DNA from: Microvelia longipes
Lineage: Eukaryota; Arthropoda; Insecta; Hemiptera; Veliidae
DNA length: 64,000 nucleotides
Direction: 5' to 3'
NCBI GenBank assembly: GCA_018340805.1
Contig: JACMZG010001914.1
Coordinates: 25,720,569 to 25,784,568 of the forward strand
A model generated the notes under the pieces. The model worked only from the letters and a program-made list of their open reading frames with translations, made no database searches and was not told where the DNA came from. Positions 21,224-33,150 of this stretch are shown one piece after another. A program made the position numbers and the translations under genes. Positions within the stretch are counted from its first letter, which is position 1. Each line of letters starts with the position of its first letter.

Positions 21224-22550
21224 TGAACTTTTACTACGCTTTAGTGTCGTCATTAACCCGGTTTTCTGAGTTATATTATCAGTAACATAAAGGCTTATAA
21301 TATTTGCCTAAGAAGAGGTCCTTATTTAAGTTTTTGAGGCGCTGATTTAACTCATATGACCATTTTAAGTGAGTAAGCACTCGAAAAAACTGTGGTAAAT
21401 CATTGGAAAGCTGAAAATACGGTCTATAAACAATATAATATTTTATCATCATATTTAAATTGTGTAAGATTGTAATTACAAAATAATTCATACGGCGAGT
21501 TCTGCTAGTCCGGCCAATTTTCCATGTTTAAAAACACATGTCACACATCTAGGTGACCTCGCCCGATGCTACTTAACATTATTGGCCCAACAAAATTTGA
21601 TTCCTAGTTAACCAATCTATTTTAATGGTTTATAGAAGTATAAGTATTCATTTCGAGGACGTACTGTTAGGGCATTATATACATATATATTATTCATAAT
21701 ATCTTATTGATATCATATGTATATGAGATTAAGGTTCACATAAAATAATCCGTACACGTTTTTTCACTGAAAAGACGATACCTTCTTTATGATCATCTTG
21801 AAGCACGATTTCTTACAAGTTAAACGCTACTCTTTGCGTGTGCAGTGACGATCTTTGATATACAAACATTGGAGATATTACAAAACAAAAAAAATCTTGA
21901 AACCGATATAGAAGAGATGTACATGAACCCAAAATATAACAAACATCGTGTACCACTAGTAGTATCTATCTATATGTACTTGTTTTAAGTGCTATTTTTT
22001 ACATGTAAATCATGATGGTACACTCCATATTTTTTTCTTACTTATAGCGGTACAAGTAATGGTATTTTCTGTATATTTAAAGTACTCTTTTTTTTATAAC
22101 CATTATATTATTTAAAGTATTATACACTTATAATTCCTTTAGGATATATTTTAAAGAATGTATCTTAAAAGCTATGAAAAATTTGTAATTGAAATCACTG
22201 GGAAATAAAGTGTACAGTTTTATGATTTGTTACTAATTTTTAATCGAATATTGGAATGAATGGATGCATAAAATAATTTTAATATTGCATTTTAACTGGT
22301 CTATAAATTAAAGAATGAGTGCCCTACTTTTCATAGTCTTCTAACATATTCATTTTTGTAATCTGTTAGCGAATTTCCAAAAGGAAAAATTAAGCTTACG
22401 AGATTAGGATCATGTTTGGGGGAGGTAGCATTCGTATTTTACCAAATTATAATCACAAAATGACACTTCTTTAAAAATAATATATAAGGACTCTTAATTA
22501 TTTTTGAGTTTAAATAGTATATCATAAATTAATTAAGTACCTCATAACTG
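21222..22550. other. Unassigned AT-rich sequence
   Basis: A possible F2 scrap is at 21535-21600 (TAGGTGACCTCGCCCGATGC, CAACAAAATTTG). The word TTAGCGAATTTCC at 22367-22379 is the recurrent FB1/SINE edge motif. Otherwise nothing. Confidence 0.5.
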
Positions 22551-22760
22551 TTATATTCTATTGAACGTTTTCAAGTTGACGAAAAGTGACAATAAATGAG
22601 AATTGCAAGTATGTGGTTCAAAGAAAGGTGAAAGTAATGTGACTTGTTTCGCAAATGTCCCATCGAGTTGTGGGGGCGCTGTCATCGCGTCGTGTTCACG
22701 TCTGTCGCTATGCTTGTTCTGTGTTTTTGTCTTCGTGACTTTCATTACATTTTACTTTAT
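22551..22760. other. GC-richer, CpG-containing patch, unassigned
   Basis: 22650-22720 has TGTGGGGGCGCTGTCATCGC and CGTCGTGTTCACGTCTGTCG, much richer in CpG than its flanks. Frames of 64-68 codons are open on both strands, but neither shows a known domain. Such a patch could be a first exon or promoter, or an old mobile element. Confidence 0.25.
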
Positions 22761-23104
22761 TATTATTTTGTTTTTGTACTTAGTTTTCCTTTTTTTTAGT
22801 TTGTCATAATCTTTATTCTATATTCATCTTATTATTATTCTTACATTACAATATGGAAATTCCATTTTAATACGAAAAGTAAAATTTTTTATTGTATTGA
22901 GGTTGCATTATCACTTTTAGTTTATGTTCTCGTTTTTACTTTTCCTTCACGTACAGAAGTCTGAACCTGTAAGTAGTGTAAAACATAAATGCCATCCGTT
23001 GCTATTTAATACCAGTTATTATTTCTTCTTCATATTTATCACAAATCTTGAATATTTCAGTTTTTTGACAGTTGCTTAGTGAGGATTTTGCTCAAAGAGA
23101 GTAG
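22761..23104. other. Unassigned AT-rich sequence
   Basis: Nothing recognised. Confidence 0.6.
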
Positions 23105-23530
23105 ATTATAGCAATGAACAGAGCTAGCTAGTTAACAACCGACAAGAGCTAACTAGCTAACAACTGAACAGAGCTAACTAGCTAACAACTGAACAGGGCT
23201 AACGAGCTAACAACTGAACAGAGCAAACTAAAATACAACTGAACAGAGCAAACTAAATTACATCTGAACAGAGCAAACTAAATTACAACTAAACAGAGTT
23301 AACTTGCTAACAACTGAACAGAGCTAACTAGATAACAACTGAACAGGACTAACTAGCTAAAAACTGAACTGAGCTAACTAGCTAAAAACTGAACAGGGCT
23401 ATCTAGCTAATAACTGAATAGAGCTAACTAGCAAACAACTGAACAGAGCTAACTAGTTAACAACTGAACAGAGCTAACTCGCTAAAAACTGAACAGGACT
23501 AACTAGCTAACAACTGAACTGAGCTAAAGA
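23105..23530 (+). repeat. 25-bp minisatellite, about 17 units
   Basis: Unit AACTGAACAGAGCTAACTAG-CTAAC. GCTAACTAGC/GCTAGTTAGC is nearly self-complementary, so single strands could fold. Units in the middle (23225-23285) are variant, with AAACTAAATTACA. Confidence 0.93.
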
Positions 23531-24490
23531 GACTCAAAATTGCTTAACATATTTTTTTTTGGTAGGCAGTTTAGGTTCACTTTATTCCCTGTTGTACTGA
23601 ACCGATTTGCAAATTTGTGTGTCCACTGTAGAAAGGATTTTTTTTGTACGGTGGGCAAAAAACCTTTTTTGTACAGCTGGGAGTTAATCTATTCAGCCGC
23701 GAGAAGCTCTGAAGACTTTATCTTGTTGTGGTTTAGCAGTGTTGCCATTCCGCTAGATGACAAAACTGTTTTAACAGTATTTGCGATTCAAAGAGATAGT
23801 TGTTAGGTTGGCAATACCAATGACGGGAAAACGAAAGGGTGATTTTTTTATCATAGGATTAGCATGGGAGCCGATCGAAATTATACATTTATTTCTTTAT
23901 TGTTACTTAATTTGTGATAAGAGTTTATAGGTGCTATAAATATTGTATTTCTTTCATAGATAAATACTTCGATTATGCCTGGATTTTAATTATAGTATCA
24001 GGCTCTTATCACTAAATACTTGGATTTGTTTGTTTTTAAGCTGGTATTTACCGATATAAATATAAAACACAGTTTTATATTTAACTGCGATTTATGTAAT
24101 AAATATTTATGTAATATGTAAAATTAAACAAAAAGTAACACTTCATAACACAAAGGTTTAAAGATATCATCTTATCAGTTAATTTTACTCGTTACAAATA
24201 ATTTAAACAATTTAATGCAAAAAAGAGTAATTTTTTGAGTTTGTGCTCACTAAAATTATTAGAAATTAAAATTAATTAACAATAAATGAAATAAAAACTA
24301 TATTGTGATTTTCACCTTCTTATCAGTTTATTTAAAAACTCGTGGAAATCCATTTAAAAGGATTTTTCCAATGAAAGACTGACTTTCGTTAGTTTTAACA
24401 CCCTAAAATTAATTAAAATAAATCTCTTCAAGAAAAATTGGAAGGTAAAGCGTCAAAAATAAGAAAAAAAATAGAAACCCATGTATATAT
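23531..24490. other. Unassigned sequence
   Basis: At 23600-23670 a direct duplication of ACTGTAGAAAGGATTTTTTT-like and GTACGGTGGGCAAAAAACCTT is visible. An 88-codon frame crosses it with no known domain. The rest is AT-rich and unrecognised. Confidence 0.5.
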
Positions 24491-24494
24491 CATA

Positions 24495-24575
24495 AAGCTG
24501 ATCTAAAGGACGTAAACACGCATCCAAAGGAAATTCGCCCGACATGCGGACCACCCCGCCAGAATTTTTTTTATA
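24495..24575 (-). mobile_element. FB1 terminal fragment
   Basis: Contains GTAAACACGCATCCAAAGGA, AATTCGCCCGACATGCGGAC and CACCCCGCCAGAATT, the reverse complement of the FB1 end unit in the array at 957. No other arm is present nearby. Confidence 0.8.
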
Positions 24576-25345
24576 AAACGGATGTCCAAATTTCACTGTG
24601 CTGCATTATATACTCATTGCCACGAAAATTCAACTTAATTTCACTTTTTCAAACAGATGGACTTCGAGTACGAATATACGGTCCGACTACAAGAAAGGGA
24701 AATGTAAAATTTGTTTCTCTCTTAGAGATGAATTTATTGATAAATTGTTTCCACTTATCCTTATCATATTTTATCAGGTTGACAAAGGTTAAATTTACCT
24801 AAATGGCCAAATTTATTCACGGAACCACTTGTAAACGATAAAAAGCTTAACGAAGCTCATACACTCGGCAGTGTGTTCATACATATCTAACGTTAAAGTC
24901 TTAATCAAAAGTAAAGACGGAACGGTGAAATTAACGGAATCCTCAGCTAAAAGTTTAATGAAAAGCTCACCGAAAAACTACCTTAATCCTGTCCATTCTT
25001 AACATCCTTGACTGCCTCGCCTTCACACTTCCTAATAATTTACTGTAAAAATATGTTTTTGGAAAAACCCACAAGTCTGGAAAATATTTCTTTATTTTCA
25101 TACAATTTAGAAAAATGTATTTCACAATTAATTTTAACAATTATTAATTTATCATTTAATTTATATATTATTTTATTACTTTATATAATTTTTTATTGTA
25201 TTACTATAATCTTATATCATCAAAACTACACCATATATGTAATAATCGCTCGTAACAACTAAGTTAAGTAGTTATCCTAAGGAAAAATGGAGTACTTAGA
25301 CTAGAGTTATAGAGAGAGGATAGGGAAGGTGTTTTTTCTATCATG
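24576..25345. other. Unassigned AT-rich sequence
   Basis: Several AT-rich open frames of 60-84 codons, none with a motif. Nothing recognised. Confidence 0.6.
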
Positions 25346-25356
25346 AATATATATAT

Positions 25357-25399
<43 letters not shown>

Positions 25400-25411
25400 T
25401 TATATTATATA

Positions 25412-25500
<89 letters not shown>

Positions 25501-25516
25501 TGTGTGTGTGTGTGTG
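25346..25516. repeat. (TA)n followed by (TG)n microsatellite
   Basis: TA tract with several phase breaks, ending in about eight TG units at 25501-25516. Confidence 0.95.
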
Positions 25517-25689
25517 GGGATGTTTTTGTATATGTATATGCGATGTTCTAAAGAACCGCATTTGTATTTAAATTCGTATATAGTTATCAGCATTAGTTTT
25601 AATTTGATCGTTTTACCAATATAATTTTATGTAAACTAATTGCTGTTTTTGACTAACGTCAGGACCGTGAAGGACCTCAGAGGTGCGGT

Positions 25690-26030
25690 CAATAATGATG
25701 GACACAGCAATAATAAGTATTTAATAATGAGCAATGAATAATGACAGGTCAATAATGAGCAATTAATAATGACAGGTCAATAATGAGCAATTAATAATGA
25801 TAGGTCAATAATAAGCAATTAATAATGATAGGTCAATAATCAGCAATTAATAATGATAGGTCAATAATGAGCAATTAATAATGAAAGGTTAGTAATGCAG
25901 AATTGATAATGATAGGTCAATAATGAGCAATCAATAAAGACAGGTCAATAATGAGCAATTAATAATGACATATCAATAATGAGCAATTAATAATGACAGG
26001 TCAATAATGAGCTATGAATAACTGCGTTTT
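25690..26030 (+). repeat. ~28-bp minisatellite, about 12 units
   Basis: Unit AATAATGACAGGTCAATAAT-GAGCAATT. The variable position is mostly ACAGG versus ATAGG. One unit at 25884-25912 is diverged (GGTTAGTAATGCAGAATTG). Confidence 0.93.
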
Positions 26031-26577
26031 AAAGAGGTTTATATTGTGCGAAGTTAAAATTGGAAGAAATAAAATCATTTAGGTTTATTACTTGTTTAGA
26101 ATCAGAGTCATTAAAGGGAAAATAATTGCATATGCCGCCAATGGTGTAACCTATAATTTTCCTAAGCTGATGTCCGCTTTGAAGCTGTATCCATACTTAG
26201 CTGTGACATCGTAAAGAACTACTTTTTGCCAAAACTAATTCCAGCTGTTAATGAGTTGATAGTATTTCCGGTATTTACGCTCTGTTACCCGATATACCTC
26301 TGTGGTTTTGGGACTTCTTAGAATTTAGCCGACTTGATTATTCCTAAAAGGCATTAGTCTGCTCTATGGAATAAGGAAACACCATGTTATTATAATTACA
26401 GTTATAATTCTATTTGCCCTTAGCTGTGCTGTAGTTTATGAAACCGGATAAAAAGATTATTGTTATCGTTATGAATCCATTATAAATATTAATAAAAATA
26501 ATCTTGTCTGCCAGCTGGGTAACGGGCAACTCCAATTTTATTGGCATTGGATTTGCCTCCAGTGCCCGGATGAACCC
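26031..26577. other. Unassigned sequence with one GC-rich hairpin
   Basis: Arms 26525-26535 and 26547-26557 (GGCAACTCCAA/TTGGATTTGCC, one mismatch) are nested in a second pair, CGGG at 26523 and CCCGG at 26565. No gene recognised. Confidence 0.55.
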
Positions 26578-26700
26578 GGATAAAAAATCGGGTACGGGGT
26601 ACTAACTTTTCCACATTACATCGGATTCGCCACGCTCATCCTCCCAGCTATGGACACGCTTCGCTCGTCCTCAGAATATGCAAGTCGTTAAATTTATACT
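26578..26700 (+). mobile_element. F2 5'-end fragment
   Basis: AAAAAATCGGGTACGGGGTA opens the copy, then CATCGGATTCGCCACGCTCA, CACGCTTCGCTCGTCCTCAG and AAGTCGTTAAATTTATACTG. It stops after about 120 bases. Confidence 0.8.
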
Positions 26701-26739
26701 GCAAAACTTCTTCAGACTCTTTTATCTCCTAAAAGGAAA

Positions 26740-26820
26740 AAAAGTATGTTTTTTGTATGTAAGTATACATACTTACATATGTATACTTACATACTCATAT
26801 GTATACTTGGTTATGCATTT
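26740..26820. repeat. Palindromic GTATGTAAGTATACATACTTAC cluster
   Basis: TGTATGTAAGTATACATACT and TACATATGTATACTTACATA form several alternative self-complementary pairings. A similar palindrome, AAGTAAGTATACATACTTAC, lies at 31455-31474. Confidence 0.75.
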
Positions 26821-26951
26821 TATGGGTTACATTTAACTTATTTATCATTATGATGTTTGTAATGATTGGTATTTGATTTTTGATTTATTATTTAGTTCTT
26901 AAGTTTGTATTCTTAAGTTTTGTAAGTTAGAATTTTATACTTTGTTGGTTA

Positions 26952-27035
26952 GACACTGATGATGGACTGTCAAGTCTGAAAGCTGGCTTTGTCATTATAC
27001 TGAAACATCAGTGGAGAGACTTGTTTTTATTTTTC
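26952..27035 (+). ncRNA. Hammerhead-like motif, copy 1
   Basis: CTGATGA at 26956-26962 and GAAA at 26978-26981 bracket a stem, GACT 26965-26968 with AGTC 26973-26976, plus a G-T wobble. An outer stem pairs GACA 26952-26955 with TGTC 26990-26993. A 3-bp inner stem, AGC 26981-26983 with GCT 26986-26988, leaves T 26989 at the hammerhead cleavage position. The order matches a type I hammerhead, with an extra T between the core and stem II. A conserved GTGGAGAGAC follows at 27010-27019. Penelope-like elements are known to carry hammerhead motifs of this compact kind. Activity is not shown by the sequence. Confidence 0.5.
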
Positions 27036-27089
27036 CTTATATCTGGACTCCACAACTCTATATTTTTTATTACCTTCATCTGGTTTTTC

Positions 27090-27300
27090 TACTCTGTTAC
27101 CTGGTGAGACTAGAGGAACTGGAGAGATCCGAGTAGTTAGTGGGACTGGAAAGTATGTACTAGACCAAATGTAAACTCCTCACAAGTGCAGGAGATGTAT
27201 CGAGAACTTCCCTGGTGCAGTGTGTGCATTAACTCTAGAAGTTCTCAGAAGAGTGGTATTTAGAAGAGTAGAAACGCTAAAATGATCCTATGGGTTTAAG
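27090..27300 (+). repeat. Interspersed repeat shared with 36700-36945
   Basis: Both regions end with GAAACGCTAAAATGATCCTA-TGGGTTTAAGC or a close match and have repeated GACTAGA/CTAGATGAAC-type words upstream. Both lie a few hundred bases downstream of a hammerhead-like motif, so they may be part of the same element. Confidence 0.45.
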
Positions 27301-27545
27301 CTTGAAAAAATATTTCTATAAATCGAGTGTTTTTTCGTCAAAATGGAATAACTACAACTAAACGTTTAACAAACGTTATGACGTTTGTTAAATGGTCAAA
27401 AAATCACAAAAAGCCAATATTTTTTTCAAATAAATTCGCTGACTTTGCATAAATTAACCATTTTTTTAGTCTTTTTCAAAGAGCCGTAACTTTGGTTGTA
27501 GTCATCCGGTTTTGATGATTAAACACTCGTTTTATGGAACATTTT
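27300..27545. mobile_element. Degenerate inverted-repeat element
   Basis: Left arm near 27318-27362 (AAATCGAGTGTTTTTTCGTC, AATAACTACAACTAA) and right arm near 27492-27536 (TTGGTTGTAGTCAT, TGATTAAACACTCGTTTTAT) are imperfect reverse complements. An inner hairpin, TTAACAAACG/CGTTTGTTAA, sits at about 27366-27391. It has the MITE plan; no transposase or clear target duplication was seen. Confidence 0.55.
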
Positions 27546-28515
27546 ATCAGCTTAAAAAAATGTTCTCTTCGTGTTTTACACACGACCCACAGGGAACCAC
27601 TTATTTAAAGAAAACTAAAATTTGTGCGATTTTATAAAATTTTAAACATGCGCAGTCATATGAAAGGCTCCACTCTAGATGGGCAAACTATGTTTTTCCT
27701 TTATAATTAAACGTATATTTTCAGAAAAATTTGGTTTGAAGTAGTACAAAATGAGTCAAATTTTTTCAGGTCCGGTTCTTGGACTACTTATTAAGGCTTT
27801 TGAGCTAAAATGAGTGTAAGCCGACAAAAAGATGTTTAGACCTTTTCTTGCTTGTTTGTTTACAACCTCCGTTTCAGTAAATGCTGATTAATCCACATTC
27901 TGTGAATTAGTCCATCTATTACTCCTATTACTTTCATGTATTGTTTTCTTTTCTCTCATGACCTATTCTATTCAACTATTTGCCTAATTGTTACAAACGA
28001 AATGACACACTGTCCGTGGTCTGCAATCTGTAGTAATTATTCATCAATTACAAGATAACTTCATGAATTCTCGACTTAACTAAAAAACTAATATACCCAA
28101 AGTAGTAATTTAATAAAAAAAACTGTTCAACCTATTTTTTAATTCTTAATCTGGTTTATACCTAATTTTTAATTTAACATTACTTATTACTCTCAAATGT
28201 AATTGCTGTAAAACACATTTATTCGTTGTCAGTTTATTTACAGTTTTACCAACTTAATTAATATGAGAAATAGGTAAATGTAATTGTTGAAAAGGAGTAA
28301 TTATATGATTCACAGATTCTTGTAATTCCGTTGAGTCCTAGATTTAATATTAATTTCTAATTACATGCCTGTTTAGTTAAACTATATTTAAGGTTCTACT
28401 GCAAGACTGGAAAAAAGTACATAATGAAAAATTTTGATTATATTTAGTACTTATTTTCTGAGTTAACCTTTAATTATCTAAATAGTTATCTCTAATAGAT
28501 ATATTAGCGATATAT
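27546..28515. other. Unassigned AT-rich sequence
   Basis: Nothing recognised. Confidence 0.6.
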
Positions 28516-28570
28516 CAATTAATAATATATTATATATAATATAATATATTATATTATTAAATATATATTT
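28516..28570. repeat. AT-rich TATATAA low-complexity tract
   Basis: Irregular TA/TAA runs. Confidence 0.85.
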
Positions 28571-29284
28571 AGCGAATTTTCAAAGTAAATTTTGCCACAG
28601 TGATTGTCTGTGTGTCTGATGTGAAGTCTGTTTATGTTTGCATTGTAGGTGAAAATATGTACGTGCTAATGTTATACTTTTGTATTAAATTCTGTCAAAT
28701 AATTGTTACAATAATTTAGTTAAAGAAAAAGAGAAACTATAGTAAAGGTAAATCCTTTGTATTTATTACGTTTTTTCAAGAACATCCTTACGACACTGTA
28801 TTATCTTGAATATAACTTAAAATTAATTATATTAAAAAAATGTAGGTTAAAGTTGTTAAATTACTAATTAAAATTAGTACTTGAAGGGAAAAAAACAAAT
28901 ATCACTCGCTAAAAATGTACTAAGTTAAATAATGCCCACAAAAAATAAGGTTTAATTAGCCGCTCGTTTTAAGTAATTTGATCAAACCTTGTATATAAAG
29001 ATTCGCACTTAAACCTCTATTGAATGTGACAAAACAAATTTCTTACACAAATTATTAACATTTTATACTAAACTTTATAAAGAAATACAATAAAAACAAA
29101 TAATTTGAGTACCATAAATAGTTTGTTTACATTTACAAGGGAAAACAAGAAGGCTGCGACTATAGGAAAATTTGAGCCAACTCCCTGGTGGACAAAATGA
29201 GAACTACTTGCCATGTCTGATTGAAATCGCATTTGTTTCTCTACTTGGTTTATATATTACTTTAGCTTTGTATAACCACTTTAT
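28571..29284. other. Unassigned AT-rich sequence
   Basis: Nothing recognised. Confidence 0.6.
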
Positions 29285-29400
29285 TTCGGAGGTCGAGCAT
29301 AGCAAAACCAAAGTTATTCTACCTTAGGCTTTGAAAAATCATGACATTCTTAGAACGTTGTGAGGAAAAGTACTCAGGTACCCTGTACCTGATTTTTATT
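29285..29400 (-). mobile_element. F2 terminal fragment
   Basis: GGAGGTCGAGCATAGCAAAAC and then GAGGAAAAGTACTCAGGTAC-CCTGTACCTGATTTTT read as a degraded minus-strand F2 end (consensus GAGGTACCCCGTACCCGATT). Confidence 0.7.
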
Positions 29401-31490
29401 ATTAGCTTTTTATTAATGTTTAAGTAACTATAAATACAGTTATGATATGGTTAACAGATTACAAGAAAAAAGATATTAAAAAAAGTGTAGACGATTAAAA
29501 AATCTTATAATTCTCCAGTATGAGATAACTAGGAGGGTAATAGTTTGTTATAGATGAGCAGGTTATAGTATGTAGCAGGTTATAATATCCTAGATAACTA
29601 ATTCACTCTCACGTTAGCTAATCAGTGTAACAGTGTTTAAGCTTTTCTTCCTCTTATTTTTATTGTTTCTTTTTTATCCATTTTTTTATCTGTTATTATT
29701 GTAGCGGAATGTTACAATTAGTTTATCTCCGGACAGTGTATAATGTGGAGTTTATTAACTAGTTTTTAGGTGTAAAAAAGCAAATTTCACTCTAAAGGGG
29801 TAAAAAGTTACTTTTTATTCCCCTGGGAGTTGAACGTAACTTCTATTTCCTTAGGAGTAAAAATTGTTTTCTATGATTGGCCACCTAATCTTATGAGAGA
29901 GGGCATTTCTCCATTTTTCGGGAGCGGCATCCCCTAAGTTTTCAAGGTGCCTGCAAAATTCGTTTTTTTAGAAAAACACGTAGTGGTATAAAGAAGTTTT
30001 ATTTCCTGTAGAAAATTTAAAAAATTTGACAATCTTATAATTGATGCGATAGATTTGGGCTTTTAAACACTTAAACCGCTCTTATTCAAAACCCGATTTC
30101 ACATCTAGTGTAAAATATACTACAGTTTCTACTTAAAGTTCCATTTTAAATCCTAAAAAATTCTATTCATTCTAAAAGGTAGTCGAAAAACCTTTTTCTC
30201 ACAATCAAATATATAATTTTATGAATAATCATATCTATAATCCTTTCTGATTCCTCAAACCAATCGATCACTTTCAAAATTTCTTTTGGCTCAGTTTAAA
30301 TAAACAGAAAATTGGATTAAAAGACCAAAAAGCTTTTGTAAGATGATATAAAATAACGGAGTTGAGATCAAACCTTGTGTTAACCTCTTATCTTGATGGC
30401 CAAATTTTATTTTCTACACCTTAACCCACATCTTTTTATCATCAATTTTTATTTATCTATTATTAGTTGCGTTGATTTAGTTTATTCTATTATTTACCCT
30501 TTAATAGTTCTATCCATGTTAAAATGACTATTTATGAATAGTCATTTACGTACCAAGGAAGGAAACAGAGTTATTAGGCCCCGTTTTTTTTGTTGGTTCC
30601 TGAGGCGTAAGTGGAGGCAAACATTGTATTACAACCCATTAGCGCAGCCGAGGCGGTTCTAGAGTTAGTTTCTTAGGCGTAGCCGAAGCAACCGGGAAAT
30701 TTACTTCTGATGCCGATGGAGGAAATTAAAGAGGGGTGTAGTGACCGATTTTCCCGTGTTACCTATAAGATTTTCCCTCTAGATGGGGAAAAAATAAAAC
30801 ATATTTGTATTAAATTTTTTTATACATACCATGTTTTTTTTAATTTAAAATCTCTTACTAATTGCCCACTATAACAACACTATATTTGCACATGAAAACC
30901 ACAAAATTGTAAAGAAAATAGTAAAAAATAGTAAATGAATTAAAAGCAGTATGAGTAAAAGCAATTCAACAACTTATAAAACAAAGAAAGTTAAAACAAA
31001 GAAATTTCTTGGAAATAAATTGTATTATTACCATAAATTCCCTACACTTTTTTCTTTGTGATATTTTATGTCTGCATTACCTTTGCAGTATTGATAAAAT
31101 TATAAAATTAAATTAAGTACTGAAATAAATAAAAGATTAAGTAAAATTTAAGTTAAAAGCTTCCTGGAATGGTGCTTAAAATTTTTCTTATGATTATAAT
31201 AAAAAAAAAACAATATTGTTAATAAGATAAGGAATGTAAGGAAGATATCTAACATTTATTTTATTATCCTAATTCGGAAAAATATTGATATGTTAAAGTA
31301 CGGTAGTAAAAAATTAAAAAGATGGAGATAAATAAAAAAGATAACAAATAAAAAATTAAAATCTAAGTTGTAGGTTGTAGTATGTGTATATAATTGTTAT
31401 CTTTGAGCTACTCTAAGTATTTTTATATTCCTATCATAAATTTAATGGAATAAAGTAAGTATACATACTTACTTACATATCCTAAGTTTC
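29401..31490. other. Unassigned sequence with small structures
   Basis: GGTTATAGTATGTAGCA-type words repeat about three times at 29548-29590. A perfect 9-bp hairpin is at 30524-30532/30537-30545 (ATGACTATT/AATAGTCAT). A GC-richer patch at 30570-30740 has two related words, TGAGGCGTAAGTGGAGGCAA and TTAGGCGTAGCCGAAGCAA. No gene recognised. Confidence 0.5.
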
Positions 31491-31494
31491 TTTT

Positions 31495-31735
31495 ACCATA
31501 AAATTGTTACTTTTCCTCACCAAGTACCATAGGTATGAGGAAAATCATGTTTTCACCATCAAATCCGCATCCGAGGTTACATCATAATTATACTTTTCAA
31601 GCATTTTCTGTCTGAAACGCGGGTCTGTGTGTGTCTGTCTGTCTGTGTCACATATCACTCCCGCTGTATTTATGCTTGAGAGTTGAATCATAGCACGAAA
31701 ATCAAAACATATGTATAGTTGTGCTACTTGATATA
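31495..31735 (-). mobile_element. F2 3'-end fragment
   Basis: TTACTTTTCCTCACCAAGTA-CCATAGGTATGAGGAAAA is the palindromic F2 end. It is followed by TCTGTGTGTGTCTGTCTGTC, CACTCCCGCTGTATTTATGC and TTGAGAGTTGAATC. Confidence 0.75.
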
Positions 31736-31764
31736 GACTACGTTACCTTATTTTGTTATTATCA

Positions 31765-31820
31765 TGAAAAATATAAAAAAAATCGGGTATGAGGTACCTC
31801 GGAACTTTTCCTCATCACAT
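31765..31820 (+). mobile_element. F2 5'-end scrap
   Basis: AAAAAATCGGGTATGAGGTA-CCTCGGAACTTTTCCTCATC, then CACATCGGATTCG, cut off by a T-run. Confidence 0.75.
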
Positions 31821-31966
31821 CGGATTCGATTTTTTTTAATAAAGAAATTGAAAGAATGAAGTTGGCAGAAATGGAAAGCTGTCACGAAGCTGGTTTGGCT
31901 AGAGAATTTTACCATAAGTAAGAATTAAGTTAAAGAAGAAAGGGTCCCATAAAGAATTATACTAAT

Positions 31967-32165
31967 AAAAAGTCGGGTGCTCATACCTTGGAACTTTCCT
32001 CGTCTCATCGGATTCGCTTCGCTCGTCCTCAGTAATACAGGTCGTTAAATTAATAATGCAACACCTCTTCGGACTGCTTCGCTCGTCCTTAGATAGCAAA
32101 TATATTCGTTTTATTTCCACCGGTCACCCGCTGTATTAGCATCTTACATTTTTTTGAGTTGATTT
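31967..32165 (+). mobile_element. F2 5'-end fragment
   Basis: Has AAAAAGTCGGGTGCTCATAC, CATCGGATTCGCTTCGCTCG, TCCTCAGTAATACAGGTCGT, CGGACTGCTTCGCTCGTCCT and TTCGTTTTATTTCCACCGGT, i.e. both copies of the TTCGCTCGTCCTCAG module. Confidence 0.8.
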
Positions 32166-32469
32166 TTGTTTCTCTATCTCCTTAAAAAAGGGGAAAGCAT
32201 GACATAAATAAGCATGCCGTCTATTTTTAACATTCAATTTCGATGTTTCAGCATCTACACATCCCAAAAATCAAAGACAAATGGTGTCAGTAAGAATGTA
32301 TGTGCCCTGTTCTTGTAATCTTGTAAATACGCTCATCTTACAAGGCTGATTTAATTTAGTTGAAACTTGACACAAAAATCAATGTCCTTTGAGAGGATGG
32401 ACTGATTAGATTAATCTAATCAGGGTTAATCTAACAACAAAATACGGGACTTCGGCCCGTAGCTGCTTG
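32166..32469. other. Unassigned AT-rich sequence
   Basis: A short palindrome, TTAGATTAATCTAA, lies near 32405-32420. Otherwise nothing. Confidence 0.6.
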
Positions 32470-32592
<123 letters not shown>

Positions 32593-32593
32593 C

Positions 32594-32650
32594 GGTTTGG
32601 AGTTGATATGCGCACTCAATGTCCTGGATTCAAATCCTGGTAAGGACAAT
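32594..32650 (+). mobile_element. tRNA-like head beside FB1
   Basis: TTTGGAGTTGATATGCGCAC precedes GGATTCAAATCCTGGTAAGG, which contains a good B-box match (GATTCAAATCC). The FB1 body starts about 60-70 bases downstream. A complete tRNA fold is not possible because the acceptor stem is lacking. Confidence 0.55.
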
Positions 32651-32699
32651 AACTTTTTATCGTTTTCTCTACATTATATAAATTATAACTACAAAATAA

Positions 32700-33150
32700 C
32701 TCTTGGAATTATGTTATTATGCTTGGAATGGGTGTTTCCGTGCTTAACAATCCATATCTTGCCTAAGGATTTAAGGATTCGGTTCATGCTTTATAACTTA
32801 AACAGTTACTCAATTATCAAGCATCACTCGTAACTTTTTTTCTTTTTAGGAAATGCGCTAAACCCTTTAAATAAACTAACCTTAAAACGTACTGAGCATT
32901 AAAATAGTGAAAATAATGTTGGGCACTGCCAATTTTAGGGAAATAGTTTTGTATAACTAAGATGATAATTATGCGCATTTTATTTTGGAAAATACAGAAG
33001 AAATGAGTTACGAGTAGTGCTCGATAATCGAGCAACTGCTCAAGTTATAAAGCATATACCGGATCCTTAAGCGAGAAATGGATTTTAAAGAATACACGCA
33101 TTTTAAACAAAATTCGCCCGACATGCGGACTACCACTCCAGAATTTTTTA
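32700..33150. mobile_element. FB1 foldback element, both arms
   Basis: Left arm: GTGTTTCCGTGCTTAACAAT, TTCATGCTTTATAACTTAAA, ATTATCAAGCATCACTCGTA. Right arm: ATGAGTTACGAGTAGTGCTC, AGTTATAAAGCATATACCGG, AATTCGCCCGACATGCGGAC. The two arms are reverse complements with roughly 15-20% mismatches by eye, around a centre with ATGTTGGGCACTGCCAATTT. No coding capacity. It is a non-autonomous foldback element of unknown superfamily. Confidence 0.85.
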
